64,000 bases of DNA from Congeria kusceri. Its lineage: Eukaryota; Mollusca; Bivalvia; Myida; Dreissenidae. Below are positions 25,650 to 38,179 of this stretch, piece after piece (the first letter of the stretch is position 1; each line of letters begins with the position of its first letter). A program made the translations under genes and the position numbers. The notes under the pieces were generated by a model. That model searched no databases. It saw nothing but the letters and a program-made list of their open reading frames with translations, and was not told the origin of the DNA. The stretch is from NCBI GenBank assembly GCA_027627225.1, contig CM051026.1, positions 8,152,925-8,216,924 of the forward strand, in the 5' to 3' direction.

Positions 25650-26235
25650 CTCTGTTGTGTAAACATGTACGAAATCCGTGGAAAATCTATTTATCTGACA
25701 GGCTACACAGACATTTTTTATCAGTAATCGGCATTAAAATCAACACTGTTTCCACAGTATCCGATAGCACTTAGGGTCATAAACCTCTAAGGGTGACAAT
25801 TTGAATAATAAATAATACTTGACTACACTAATATTTTTCATTTAAAGGCATATTCAACCAATTGGCAATTTATTTTGCCAAATACTGATAAAATTAAATT
25901 ACGAAAATAACAGCAAAAGAAAAACCTGAAGCGATGCAGGAAAGTACGGATCTAAATTATCGTTTATATATAGACTTTGTGTTAAGTTCATTTTTATTGA
26001 CTTCCTGTCTTTATTTATGAAATACTGTTATATGCACAAATTTTCAATTAAAATCTGAATGTCTTTAGAATAGAAAGTAAGTTTGTGTACGAAAGCATCT
26101 CTTTTATAGGCAATCATTTAATATGCGCATTCCTTTGCCGAATGCTAATATTGCTTTGAATGCAAATGTGTATAAATGCTTATAAACCATAAGTCAATTC
26201 TCTACAAAGGCCTTATACTTGATAATGTGAAATAC
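25650..26235. other. AT-rich upstream region of the GDSGA gene
   Basis: No additional upstream exon or repeat is supported. The sequence leads directly into the ACT microsatellite. Confidence 0.45.
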
Positions 26236-26240
26236 ATTAT

Positions 26241-27016
<776 letters not shown>

Positions 27017-28600
27017 ATGTGCAGTTTTGGAAGGGGATATTGCCGATCTTTTTACTGCATACAACATACAAATATACAAGATGTACACACTAAAACACAC
27101 TATAATCCTCAATCTGCATAAAAGCAATTTAATGCGTTAAACATTTAGTTGTTTCTTAGTATATTTGCTTAAGAAATAAATTTAGACACATATCTTTTTT
27201 GATGTGTCAGATATCAAACTTTCCACCATGGACAAAGCAGAACTTGATCAATTACCATAAAAAAATAGATGTAGTTTATTCACTATACGTGCATGACTAT
27301 TTAAATAAAAATAAAATAAAAAAATCACTTTTTACATTCCAAAAGGCTTCGAAATGCGATGATACTAGAAACAGTTCATAAATAAATAACATCGACACAA
27401 TCAACATAAAACTATTAATTATAATAACCGTTAAAGTATAACCACACAAAAAGTAAATTGAGTATTGTGTATAAACATATAGTGGTGAAACTATACTTGG
27501 CGCCTTCTCCAGGTACCCACAGAGGTGTCGGTTTCAATTGTTCTATGTGTATATATGTCTATCTTGCGAACACGATGTAAACAACACATCATCATCATCA
27601 TCATATCATCATCATCATTATTATTACTAATATTATCATCATCACTATCACCATCATCTGATATCATTATCTGCTTTTCCAAGTTGTGCACATCGGCCTC
27701 TAACATGTTAACTGACCTGTCAAAAAGGCGAACTTTCATAACCGCATTGTATGTTGTCGGAGTCTTACAATTACGTGGTTCGCTTTTAAATATTTATTCA
27801 ATTTAATATTTTTATTTGAATGGTCGTCATGTTTTAAAACAATCAATTATTCGATTATTCGTTGACAACCCCAATTGTTTTATAAACTAATGTGACATAT
27901 ATGTGGCATATGACACTATCAGTAAATCAGCAATGTCATTATAAAAACAGTTAGTTAGTTTATCATCCTATGTTGTCATTAAAACATGAGCTGAGTAATT
28001 GTTTCTGCATATAAAAAACAAATAAACGCGGTTTAAGAATTAACATATACCCCATGGGATTTGTTTTCCACCTGAAAAGTTGGAAAATAACACCGTTAGA
28101 AAACGTAAATTCCAGTGGGAAAATGAAAAATATCCACAGGAAAGTCTATTGTGCACGTAAATTTCTTTATAGAAATGCATTTTGTACGTCGTAATCATCA
28201 ATTAGAGATCACAATTAAACGCATTTTAACGAATACTTCATGTCAAATAGTAAAATCTCAATGAAAAACGGTACATATTTTTGCGAAATTTCGGTTGCGC
28301 AAGTTTTTCCGTTGGCTGTTTTATATGTTTCTTAAACACAGTAAGTGAAAGTTCAGTGTGTCCATCGTGTGTTCACGTGGCTGATGACAACAGTGAATGA
28401 GTTACTGATGACATTTAATGTGTGTGCAACATATTCCAGCAGAAGAAACTGTCAGACTGCATTTCTCTGACATTTGTAAAGTGGGTTCAGCAAACACTTG
28501 CTGAATTCCATTGCTTGTATTAGTATGCTTCTTCTTATGTTTCCATCCAGTATGATGTCTCCAAATATGTTTTCATTTGGATAAGGTACAGTTGTTATTA
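27017..28600. other. AT-rich region with one small (ATC)n patch
   Basis: An imperfect ATC/ATT microsatellite lies at 27588-27650. The overlapping minus-strand frame 27491-27739 starts MKVRLFDRSVNMLEADVHNL, which looks coil-like, but then runs into the microsatellite. It has a possible acceptor (CTTTTTGACAG) inside it and no matching partner exon. I therefore do not call a gene. Nothing else is supported. Confidence 0.4.
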
Positions 28601-28611
28601 ATGCCTAGGCC

Positions 28612-29075
28612 ACAAATAGGACGGGCGCCATCCGACTTAACTAACAGTCAAGCATCGGCGACTATTTAGAATCTGACAGGCGCCGCACGATTTATGTATT
28701 TTCTTCCTCACGTGGTCACAAATTATAAGATTTTCGCTGACTGCCATGGGGAACAAGCAGTTTGAGCCCCAAACGGCGACCGGCCGATAAAGAGACAGCG
28801 CCCGCGTAGTGAATTTGTGTTTCGGACGGTCGCCACGCTGGAGTGTAGATGATAGCAACTAAAATGTATTGAAAGATGTATCGAGTCAATGAAAGCAGGC
28901 CGGCCGTCGCCCGACTAAACGGGTGCCACCCTGTGCCAGTACAGGCACAACCTGATACCCTGACGATATGTGTACATTGGTCGGTGCGCGCACAGTCGCA
29001 GTCGAGACCGAACGATGTTTCAAAAGTAGCAAAATCGTACGGCCACCAACTGATCCAAACGCCGTTTGTGAAAAA
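28612..29075. other. GC- and CpG-rich block, possible dispersed element
   Basis: About 460 bases are clearly richer in GC and CpG than the flanks, with phrases GGCGACCGGCCGATAAAGAG, CGGACGGTCGCCACG and GGCCGGCCGTCGCCCGACTA that partly mirror each other (GGCGACCGGCC versus GGCCGTCGCC). This inverted resemblance favours a mobile or fold-back element. A CpG-island promoter is the alternative. The frames at 28637-28858, 28876-29082 and 28968-29204 lack recognisable motifs. Confidence 0.4.
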
Positions 29076-29555
29076 AATCTGAAAAAAAGTGTTTTTGTTT
29101 ATTTCACAAATTCATGTAGGTTTGTAAGTATAAATGTTTGTATATCCATGTGTGCGTGTATTGGCGAACGCATCTTCATTTGTGTTCTTTATATATCGTG
29201 GTGAATGTTTTCTAACTGTACATATATCAATAACTAAAATAATGTTGTCGTGATGTATATTTTTGTCTTACCATTGAATGAACATGGTGCTCTATAGTGA
29301 TTCATGTACTCTTGAAGCAACATATACAACTACATATAAAGCAAGTTTAGTTTTATGTATAGTTTTTATGTGTGTGTGTAACAATTAATTAATTTTTTTA
29401 TGTATTTATTTATTCATTTAATCAGTCTTCCATTAATTATTCTATTTCCTTATGACTTTGTTCATTCATTCATTATTTTACTTCATGATTTTCATTAATG
29501 AACTTATGCATTTAATATAGAACCCATTCTCGCCGAATAAAAGTCCCAAGGAAAA
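29076..29555. other. AT-rich sequence, nothing supported
   Basis: Contains simple ATTCATTCATT-like patches (29400-29510) only. Confidence 0.5.
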
Positions 29556-29589
29556 CAAGATTATGTGTTTGATATGCCCCCGGTTGGTA

Positions 29590-30120
29590 CTGGATAACCC
29601 AATTCTTAGTCCAAATTAGGTCAAATCAAGGTCAAAGTGAGGTTGGGTGACATGGGTAGATTGGAAACAGTAACAACTGTGTAAATATCCAAGTGTTGTA
29701 GTAAGCGGTGTTGGTGCTAGACGAAAGGGTGAAATCTAGTTAACCATGATATGGCACTTTTGAATGTGTATAAGTCCAAATTAGTTCAAGATTAAGGTCA
29801 AAGTGAGATCGGGTGATATGGGTGGATTGGGGATGGACATAATCAACAAGTGTGAAAGTATCCAAGTGTTGTAGCAAGCGTTGTTGGTGCAAGACGAAAC
29901 GGTAAAATCTAGTTAACCAAGAAACAGCCCATTTGAATTACTCTAAGTGAAAATTAGGTCAAGGTCAAGGTCAAAGTGAGGTTGGGTGATATGGGTGGAT
30001 ACGGAATGGTCATAAGCAACAACTGTGTATGTATCCAAGTGTTGTAGTAAGCGTTGTTGGTGCGAGACGAAACGGTAAAATCTACTTAACCTTGTCACGG
30101 ACGGACGGACGCATGATAAT
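29590..30120. repeat. three tandem units of about 165-175 bp ending in GGACGGACGGACG
   Basis: Units starting near 29609, 29770 and 29946 share AAGGTCAAAGTGAGGTTGGG, TGATATGGGTGGATTGG, CAACAACTGTGTAAATATCC, AAGTGTTGTAGTAAGCG, TTGTTGGTGC and GACGAAACGGTAAAATCTA. The last ends in TTGTCACGGACGGACGGACG. Ends of this type are common on bivalve dispersed repeats that I recall. No frame is kept across units. Confidence 0.8.
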
Positions 30121-31140
30121 CTACTTGCGGGGTGCCCTTTTGTATAAAATCAATATGTGTGTAACACCTTTTCTGTCCATATTGTGGGAACTATGCCCGA
30201 AATTGTGCAATGTTGTACACTATGGGGAATTATATCCAAACCTTATGCGCATAGTATTTGCACCAGTAAATCGGTGTGACCTAGGGATTCAACACATAGT
30301 GGTAAGCTACAAAAGAACACCTTGACAAAACAAAATAAAACATATATTTGTTGAAGTGGGGCTTCAACTCTGCAGCAATTAAAAGTATGTAGGTCTTCAG
30401 GTTTCGCAATTATTTTAGTTACATCTGCTTAAAGTTTCTTTCAAAATAGAGTTAAACATAGTATTTATTTTGTTGCTTTGTTCAAACATCTTTTCAACAT
30501 TTTTTTCATGTTTTTTACAGGTTGTATCCAAACCATAATTCCTGGGAAGAACCAGTACAAGGTACCACTCTACACATGAATGAGTTCAAGTTGTATTAAA
30601 CTTTCCATCGACGTAAAATTGTAAAGCTAAGTACATGGTTGTTTGGATTTTTCGCCGTATTCAACGGTATTTCAGCTTTAACGGCGGTCAGTAAACCTAC
30701 TCACATTTTTTTCTGGGCAAGCTTTAATATGTGTTTTACCAGTACCAAGTGCACATACTTATGCTAGCAACTGAAAACTGCCCTACTAGAATCAGAGGAA
30801 GGGGGACAATGGCTGTATTAAACATTTCATAACCATTCATAACCAATATCCACAGAAATTATGTGGCCAAGCTGTGGAGTGAACGAACTGGACAAGGCAA
30901 ATCTGAATACATTCAAAAGGCTGATTTCTCAGATATTTCATAAAACGTGTCATGTTAATAAAATTACTCAAATTATAAAGGTACACTATTTATTTCGCCA
31001 TACTTTAAACATAAGTTTACAAACAAAGAGTAACATAGAAACATTTCTGATAAAGAGGTACACTATTTATATAGGGCCAAGGCCACTACAGTAAGACAAA
31101 AATGTTTAATTAATTGGAAGCTGATCAAGCAACATACTTG
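30121..31140. other. no supported gene between two repeat elements
   Basis: A frame at 30029-30325 begins inside the preceding repeat and is not credible. The remainder is AT-rich with no splice-supported coding segment. Confidence 0.45.
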
Positions 31141-31146
31141 AACACC

Positions 31147-31840
31147 AGCTGTCAGAGGACAGCGCGCTCGACTATTCAAAGTATTTCAGTTGATACATAT
31201 TTTGGATAGTGGAAAGGGGCATACATTTGTAAAAATACACAACTTTTAAGTGAAGCTTTGTATAGTTTATACATTTTTGGAACAAAAACTTTAACCACAA
31301 AGTCTATGTAAAAAGTGGGCTTACTCTGTCAGAATACAAAACAGAGTTATGGGTAATGTTGCCCCTGATATTAGAGTTGATGACAAAGGTCATTGCCAAG
31401 TTTCAAGTGAATAACTTATGTAGTTTTGAAGTAACCAAATTTGTTAGTATAAATTTAACCAGAAAATCTAAGTGAAAAGGGGCCATACCTTTGTCAAAAT
31501 ACAAAACAGAGTTATGGGTAATGTTGTCCCTGATACTAGAGTTGATGACAAAGGTTAGTTTTAAGTTACAAATGAATAACCTATGTAGTTATGAAGTTAC
31601 AAAACTTTTGAATATAGAGTTTAACCAGAAAATCTATGTGAAAAAGGTGCATAACTCTGTCAAAATACAAAATAGAGTTAGAGTAATGACACATGCATAT
31701 TCCAAGTTTCAAGTGAATAACTTATGTTGGTTTGAAGTTACAAGACTTTTGAATAAGAACTTCAACCAAATTCAGACGCGGACGCAGACGCCGACGCCGG
31801 GGGAGTAGGAAAGCACACCTATTCTTCAATAGTCGAGCTA
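31147..31840. mobile_element. AGCTGTC...GAGCT dispersed element with internal units
   Basis: The left end AGCTGTCAGAGGACAGCGCG is followed by CTCGACTATTCAA. The right end contains CAGACGCCGACGCCGGGGGA and finishes CTTCAATAGTCGAGCT, so the termini are inverted over about 12 bases. The interior is three units of about 145 bp (AACCAGAAAATCTATGTGAA, GTCAAAATACAAAACAGAG, TTATGGGTAATGTTG, TTTCAAGTGAATAACTTATG). The same termini appear at 35323-36033. Internal frames such as 31491-31808 are repeat-derived. Confidence 0.75.
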
Positions 31841-31934
31841 AAAAAGAATTTAATCAATATCCGAAATACAACAACAAACTAGAATTGGACAAGCAGCCCT
31901 ATCCATTAACCTTTCTTGATATTGGAAACATAGC

Positions 31935-34698
31935 AACTCACAAATATGGTCAGATGTGCATCCCCAGAGCTTTGGACAAACACCCCACTAATTATGTCCA
32001 TTTGAAAATATTTAAAGTTATTGTGTGTAACTAGCAAGTGTGGTCAGAAGTGCATCCCAAGAGATTTGGACAAAGGACCCACTAGTTATGTCCATTTGAA
32101 ACTATTTAAAGTATTGTAACCACATCACAAGTACGTTCCCAAGTATTTTGATAAACACCCCACTAATTATGTCCATTTAAAAGTATTAAAACGGTTTTAT
32201 GCAACTCACAAGTTCGGTCCCAAAGATTTGGACACAAACACCCCACTAATTTGTCCATTTAAAAATACTGAAAGTCCTTGAATGCAACTCACAAGTAGGT
32301 ACCCGGAGATACAAGCACCACACTAATTATGTCCTTCAAAAGTATTACAAACTTCTTTTTTGCAACTCATAAGTACGGTTGATGTGCTTCCTCAGAGATT
32401 TGGACAAACAGCGCAGTAATTATATCCATTTGAAATCATTTAAAGTTCTTGAATGCAACTCATAAGTACGGTCCCAGGGATTTGGATAAACACCCCACTA
32501 ATCATGTCCATTTGTAAATATTTGAAGTTCTTGTATGCAACTCACAAGTATGGTCCCAGCGATTTGGACAAACACCCCACTAATCATGTCCATTAAAAAA
32601 TATTTAAAGTTCTTGTATGCAACTCACAAGTATGGTCCCAGAGATTTGGACAAACACCCCACTTATCATGTCCATTTGAAAATATTTAAAGTTCTTGTAT
32701 GCAACTCACAAATGTGGTCACAGAAATTTGGACAAACACCCCACTAATCATGTCCATTAAAAAATATTTAAAGCTCATGTATGCAACTCACAAATGTGGT
32801 CCCAGAGATTTGGACAAACACCCCACTAATCATGTCCATTGGAAAATATTTAAAGTTCTTGTATGCAACTCACAAATATGGTCCCAGAGATTTGGACAAA
32901 CACCCCACTAATCATGTCCATTAAAAAATATTTGAAGTCCTTGTATGCAACTCACAAGTATGGTCCCAGAGATTTGGACAAACACCCCACTAATCATGTC
33001 CATTTGAAAATATTTAAAGTTATTGTATGCAACTCACAAATATGGTCCAGAGATTTGGACAAACACCCCACTAATCATGTCCATTAAAAAATATTTAAAG
33101 TTCTTGTATGCAACTCACAAGTATGGTCCCAGAGATTTCGCAAAACACCCCACTAATCATGTCCATTTGAAAATATTTAAAGTTATTGTATGCAACTCAC
33201 AAATATGGTCCCATAGATTTGGACAAACACCCCACTAATCATGTCCATTTGAAAATATTTAAAGTTATTGTATGCAACTCACAAATATGGTCCAGAGATT
33301 TGGACAAACACCCCACTAATCATGTCCATTTGAAAATATTTAAAGTTATTGTATGCAACTCACAAATATGGCCCAGAGATTTGGACAAACACCCCACTAA
33401 TCATGTCCATTTGAAAATATTTGAAGTTCTTGTATGCAACTCACAAATATGGTCCCAGAGATTTGGAAAAACACCCCACTAATCATGTCCATTTGAAAAT
33501 ATTTAAAGTTATTGTATGCAACTCACAAATATGGTCCAGAGATTTGGACAAACACCCCACTAATCATGTCCATTAAAAAATATTTAAAGTTCTTGTATGC
33601 AACTCACAAGTATGGTCCCAGAGATTTCGCCAAACACCCCACTAATTATGTCGATATGAAAAAATGCAAAGTTCTTGTATAATACTCACAAGTATGGTCC
33701 AAGAGATTTGGACAAATCGCCACTTATTATGTCCATTTGAAAATATTCAAAGTTCATATATGCAACACACAAGTATGGTCCCAGGCATTTGGACAAACAC
33801 CCCACTAATCATGTCCATTTGAAAATATTTAAAGTTCTTGTATGCAACTCACAAGTATGGTCCCAGAGATTTGGACAAACACCCCACTAATCATGTCCAT
33901 TGGAAAATATTTAAAGCTCATGTATGCAACTCACAAGTATGGTCCCAGAGATTTGGCCAAACACCCTACTAATTATGTCGATTTGAAAAAATGCAAAGTT
34001 CTTGTATAATACTCACAAGTATGGTCCAAGAGATTTGGACAAATCGCCACTTATTATGTCCATTTGAAAATATTCAAAGTTCATATATGCAACACACAAG
34101 TATGGTCCCAGGGATTTGGACAAACACCCCACTAATCATGTCCATTTAAAAATACTGAACGTTCTTGTTTGCAACTCACAAGTACTGTCCAGAGATGTGG
34201 ACAAACATCCCACTAATTATGTCCATTTAAAAATACTGAACGTTCTTGTATGCAACTCACAAGTACTGTCCAGAGATTGGACAATCACCCCACGTATTAT
34301 GTCCATTTAAAAATACTGAACGTTCTTGTATGCAAAATACAAGTACTGTCCAGAGATTTGCACAAACACCCCACTTATTATATCCATTTAAAAATACTGA
34401 ACGTTCTTGTTTGCAACTCACAAGTACTGTCCAGAGATGTGGACAAACATCCCACTAATTATGTCCATTTAAAAATACTGAACGTTCTTGTATGCAACTC
34501 ACAAGTACTGTCCAGAGATTTGGAAAAAGACCCCACATATTATGTCCATTTAAAAATACTGAACGTTTTTGTTTGCAACTCACAAGTACTGTCCAGAGAT
34601 TTGCACAAACACCCCACTAATTATGTCCATTAAAAATACTGAACGTTTATTTATGCAACTTACAAGTATGGTCCCAGAGATTTGGACAAACACACACA
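31935..34698. repeat. 82-bp satellite array, about 33 copies
   Basis: The unit is GCAACTCACAAGTATGGTCC, CAGAGATTTGGACAAACACC, CCACTAATCATGTCCATTTG, AAAATATTTAAAGTTCTTGT, AT. The left edge (31935-32460) is older and more diverged. The centre is homogeneous with alternating CATTAAAAAATATTT and CATTTGAAAATATTT variants. The right part (34140-34650) is a distinct subtype with AAAAATACTGAACGTTCTTG and GTACTGTCCAGAG. A four-unit block is repeated at about 327 bp spacing (33620 and 33947). Frames of 60-127 codons in this array are artefacts. Confidence 0.95.
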
Positions 34699-34839
34699 AT
34701 GGAACCTATTCAAATCTAAGGAGTCTAGATCACCCAATGTAAAACCTTATCTAAATGCAAATTTGGAAAAAAATCATTGATATCTACGCTTCGTAACAAC
34801 GAAATTTGAAACACAATATTACAACAACAGCTTAAACCA

Positions 34840-35312
34840 CCATATCTACATTCTTATTGGGAAACCACATTCAACTGGAAAATAAAATGGTGCTGTGTTT
34901 ACTACATGTTACATAAAGTCATTGTTAATACAAAAGTCAGACAAATAATATACAAAACGATACAGAGAACTATTACTAAAAATGAGTATTTTCAAAAGTA
35001 AAAGTTTAACTCCCAGTGTTCATTTTGTGGAGAAATAGAAACGTTGAACATTTTATCATAGAACGTCCTTATTTTGATTCATTTTGGCAGAATGTTAATG
35101 CCTTACTTCGAAAGATAGGAATAACAACACCACTGAATACTATTCATAACATAGCAATTGGTTTCAAAGTTGATTATGATGATTAGGAAGATGTAAACAT
35201 TCTTTCAAGTCATATTTGTTATAAATGTGATTTCATCAACGATAGAATACATCAAATCAATACGATGGAAACATTTCTTCATGACAACGTTAACGTGAAG
35301 GAGTTTTTATAA
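34840..35312 (+). pseudogene. LINE retrotransposon 3' ORF fragment (reverse transcriptase C-terminus)
   Basis: Plus-strand reading gives a W.TTFNWK segment from about 34858, followed by a helical stretch (MLHKVIVNTKVRQIIYKT), then NSQCSFCGEIET, and in a second frame HFIIERPYFDSFWQ. The CxxC, E.ET, H and FW series is the zinc-binding motif found after the reverse transcriptase of many non-LTR elements. The copy has internal stops (after EYFQK, and TAG near 35186) and a frameshift near 35045, and ends at the TAA at 35310-35312. Only the extreme 3' part of the ORF remains, as expected of a 5'-truncated insertion. It is inactive. Confidence 0.7.
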
Positions 35313-35322
35313 TAATAACAAG

Positions 35323-36033
35323 AGCTGTCTGAGCACAGCGCGCTAGACTTTTCATGTGCTTGTCAAAGTTTCTGGAATGTTTCTAAAACAAACTGTATAT
35401 TAGGGGCAAATTAAACAATGTTTTTTCTCGAGCTACTGAGTGGAAGCATTTTCTAAATATTCCAACAGTGACCTAGACCCAACCTACCCCACATGCAATC
35501 GCATACAAGGTCTCATTATACAGTATCTTTAAATTGAATTTTATTAAAATATTTCAATTCTTTCTCGAGTTACAAAGCATTTTTGTTCTAGTTTTAGTAC
35601 CAGTGACTTTGACCTTGACCCCACCCAACCCACCACAAATGGAATCACGAGTAAAGTGTTGTTTTAGCGTATTTATGTATGAAGACCCGTTTTCAAAATG
35701 TTTAAAGTTTAAAAATGCCCATAATTTTGACAAGTCTCAAACTAGAATTATCAAAATTGACCTATGAGTTCATTCTAATATAGGGAATAAGTGTTCAAAG
35801 TTGGAATAAGTGTTGAATACGTTTGAATGAACTCCTCAAGCCATTCTTGAGAAACTAGAGTTACGAACCTTGGCCTATAAGTTCATTTTAAGGTGGGGAA
35901 TAAATATTTTAAGTTTAGATGAAATCCCTTTAGCCATCCCTGAGAAACTAGCCTACTGAAAACCTTAAACCTATCTCAGACGCCGACTCCGGGGCCAGTA
36001 GAATAGCTGGCTTTTTTCTCGAAAAGTAGAGCT
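35323..36033. mobile_element. second AGCTGTC...GAGCT dispersed element
   Basis: It starts AGCTGTCTGAGCACAGCGCG, CTAGACTTTTCATG and ends CAGACGCCGACTCCGGGGCC, AGTAGAATAGCTGG, GAAAAGTAGAGCT, the same terminal design as 31147-31840 with inverted AGCTCTACTTTT/CTAGACTTTT-like arms. The interior differs: it holds GTGACCTAGACCCAACC, GTGACTTTGACCTTGACCCC and paired units near 35755 and 35870 (CCTATGAGTTCATT...GAGAAACTAG). It begins 11 bases after the LINE fragment. Confidence 0.7.
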
Positions 36034-36650
36034 AACAACCAACCATTTAACGTATTATATATCTCTTTCCTTTTCCAACGAACAATTGCCTTTTTCTACT
36101 TAATTTCTGGCAAAACAACTCACCAGCAGTTTTAGTGAAAAGGAACAATTATTTGAACACATTAGAAATATTTTCGCTCACATTTCAACATTAAATTGTT
36201 TTAAAACACAGGAAATGGTTACATATAACCACAGTTACAGTGTAACAACAGGGTCTTCCTTCAACGAAATTTTGTTCATTTTTTTCATACTATTTCACAT
36301 CTTGATGGTAAAACCATGAACTCACAAACTGTTCCTTCTTATAAGTAAATAGTTCAGATCTACTTCAGTTTGTCCATCATGCGAACAACTTTCTTTTTCA
36401 ATGCACCTTTCTGTTTTTGGAAAAATACTCCACCTCAATTTTTGCTCAAAGCAATTGAGTTCAAACAGTCAGAGGGCTTACGTCTTTGACCTTTTTGAAG
36501 AATGTCTAGAAGAGATCTTTATTTTCATTGTCCTCTTCTTCAGTCACTTAATATGTTTGTGTAGTTATGGCAGGCTTCCTCGTTTTGGTGTTACCAAATC
36601 GGGGAAAAACTCCGGTGCCTCATCAAGTGTTTCAGTCACTGTTACAGGGC
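36034..36650. other. no supported feature
   Basis: The plus-strand frame 36401-36691 overlaps the antisense of the exon described next and has no domain. Nothing else is supported. Confidence 0.4.
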
Positions 36651-36653
36651 AGC

Positions 36654-38175
36654 CTAACCCTTCTGCATCGATATCAGGAGTTTTTTCATAGTTTTCTGGG
36701 TTCTGCCTTCTGGTAAACACAACGTCTGTAAATGAAAAAGACAGTTGGTTATTTAAAATATTCTAGTTTAATAAGCAGGTGTGTTTTGTCGCTGGTAATA
36801 TGTATGCCGCGTTTCATTTGAATCTCTTAAAAAGATTTTGAATTTTGGCCAAATAAAATATTTACGTGTCGATGCTGTCAACAAAGCAGACGCTATTACA
36901 ATAACCTGACTCAGTTTCTTCTTAAAACAGACGAGCTTAAACGGGCGTAAACTTGTAAAGCATGCAAACTAACGGCACTTTATGATGAACTGTCAAACTT
37001 TACTTTCACTTCTTTTAGGTTCACTATTTCTGATATACACTGTACCAGAATGAATGCAGCTTATTGTTTTCCACTCACCTTCTTACTCGACATTGGTTCC
37101 TGAACTCCCCGACCCGTCCCTGGTCCTGTAGCAGCAGAAGTTTTGAAATTTACGTTCTTTCGATAATGTCACTTGTTGCTTTAATAAAACAAAATATATG
37201 TGTAGAAATAACATATAGACGCAGCACATCCAAACTCATCATCAGACTCCACGAAACCTCTTAATTAGCTGTCAGACTCAATGATTTGTAAGCACTATAA
37301 TTATGTTGAAAAACACGATATACGCTGTTAAATTATGGTTATTTGGCATAACATAGTGCATACCGCTAATTGTTGAAGTATTAATTCCTTTATTTAATGA
37401 ACTAAAGTCTAACTAGCATTGCTGTGCGTGATAAACGTTTGTCACACATCCTTATTTTTTTGTCAGTGATTTCTGAATTTCTAACAGGTTCTGCGTTGAC
37501 TGCAACATTACACAGACACAGTTTAAAGGGATGAAGATAATGTTTTTGGTGTTTCTAGCCAGACTTGCAAAACACAAGAATTACACAATAATCTCTTGAG
37601 TTGGTGTAAAGTTCAAAGCGCTCATTTCAATATCGAAGTGTTCGAACCCTGTCTGGATGTCCTTACACAAGGCCTTATAAGAACACATGGTGTCCGCCTT
37701 GTGACCAAGAGGTAACGGGTTTCACTCAAGTAGCATTCTCAGGTTCTTCCCAAAGACACAAAGTACTGGTTCTTCCCAGAAACTGATTCAAGAGTATCTC
37801 GATAAGCCTAAGGCTTTCGATACTTAAATAAATAGGTTTAAACTAACAGTTAAACATATGATTCTCTATTTTCAAATGTTGAAAACATTTTGGTTTCAAT
37901 ACCACATAACTTACGTAAGTTATCTGACGGAAACCAAAAACATTCAGGATGCCAACATTATCCAAACTAATATTTAACAAGAAAACTGTTTGAAAACAGA
38001 TAACACAAGCTTTATACCTGTAATGTATTTTGTGGATGTCCCTAGTGTAGCAGAACCTGCTAGACGGTGGCCATGTATTTTCTAAGGTTTGTACTGGTCA
38101 CAGCTGCATGATTTTTCAACATGGCGGCTTCAGCTGCTTTTCTGCGGGCGTCGTATGCCCAAACTATGCCGTCCC
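36654..38175 (-). pseudogene. scattered exons of a tyrosine-recombinase-like protein, broken
   Basis: Three minus-strand pieces have splice-like borders. 38175-38060 (acceptor CTAATCTTCAG) reads DGIVWAYDARRK and VTSTNLRKYMATV, then TAG. 37125-37079 has CTGCTACAG before it and GTGAGT after it. 36725-36654 (acceptor TTTTTCATTTACAG) reads LPEGRTQKTMKKLLISMQKG, then stop. STxLRKxxAT and LPE.T.Q..K..KLL.(A/S)M(E/Q)KG match, from memory, a family in fish and bivalve genomes resembling the C-terminal catalytic part of tyrosine recombinases (LR-K/H-xxAT box), possibly Crypton-derived. The LGH...Y segment expected between the first and last piece is missing or unreadable, and the TAG interrupts the first piece. 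The terminal exon is also open for 53 codons in another frame, so the frame choice rests on the motif. Confidence 0.45.
37660..37850 (+). mobile_element. tRNA-derived SINE fragment
   Basis: GGTGTCCGCCTTGTGACCAA, GAGGTAACGGGTTTCACTCA resembles the tRNA-like head of a SINE with a damaged B box. The body (GGTTCTTCCCAAAGACACAA, AGTACTGGTTCTTCCCAG, CTGATTCAAGAGTATCTCGA, TAAGCCTAAGGCTTTCGATA) is a sequence I recall as a bivalve SINE body. It lies inside an intron-like gap between the broken recombinase pieces. Target-site duplications were not identified. Confidence 0.6.
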
Positions 38176-38179
38176 CTGA

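Noticed and set aside
27491..27739. Coil-like MKVRLFDRSVNMLEADVHNL frame as an upstream exon of the GDSGA gene
   Set aside because: It runs into an ATC microsatellite, and the GDSGA gene has an in-frame stop just before its own ATG, so no splice connection is supported.
32535..34633. A family of similar 60-127 codon frames (ATHKYGPRDLDKHPT-like)
   Set aside because: The 82-bp satellite read through in shifted frames. The unit length is not a multiple of three and no start or splice context exists.
37680..37735. Free tRNA gene
   Set aside because: Only the tRNA-like head of a SINE. The B box is damaged and a SINE body follows.
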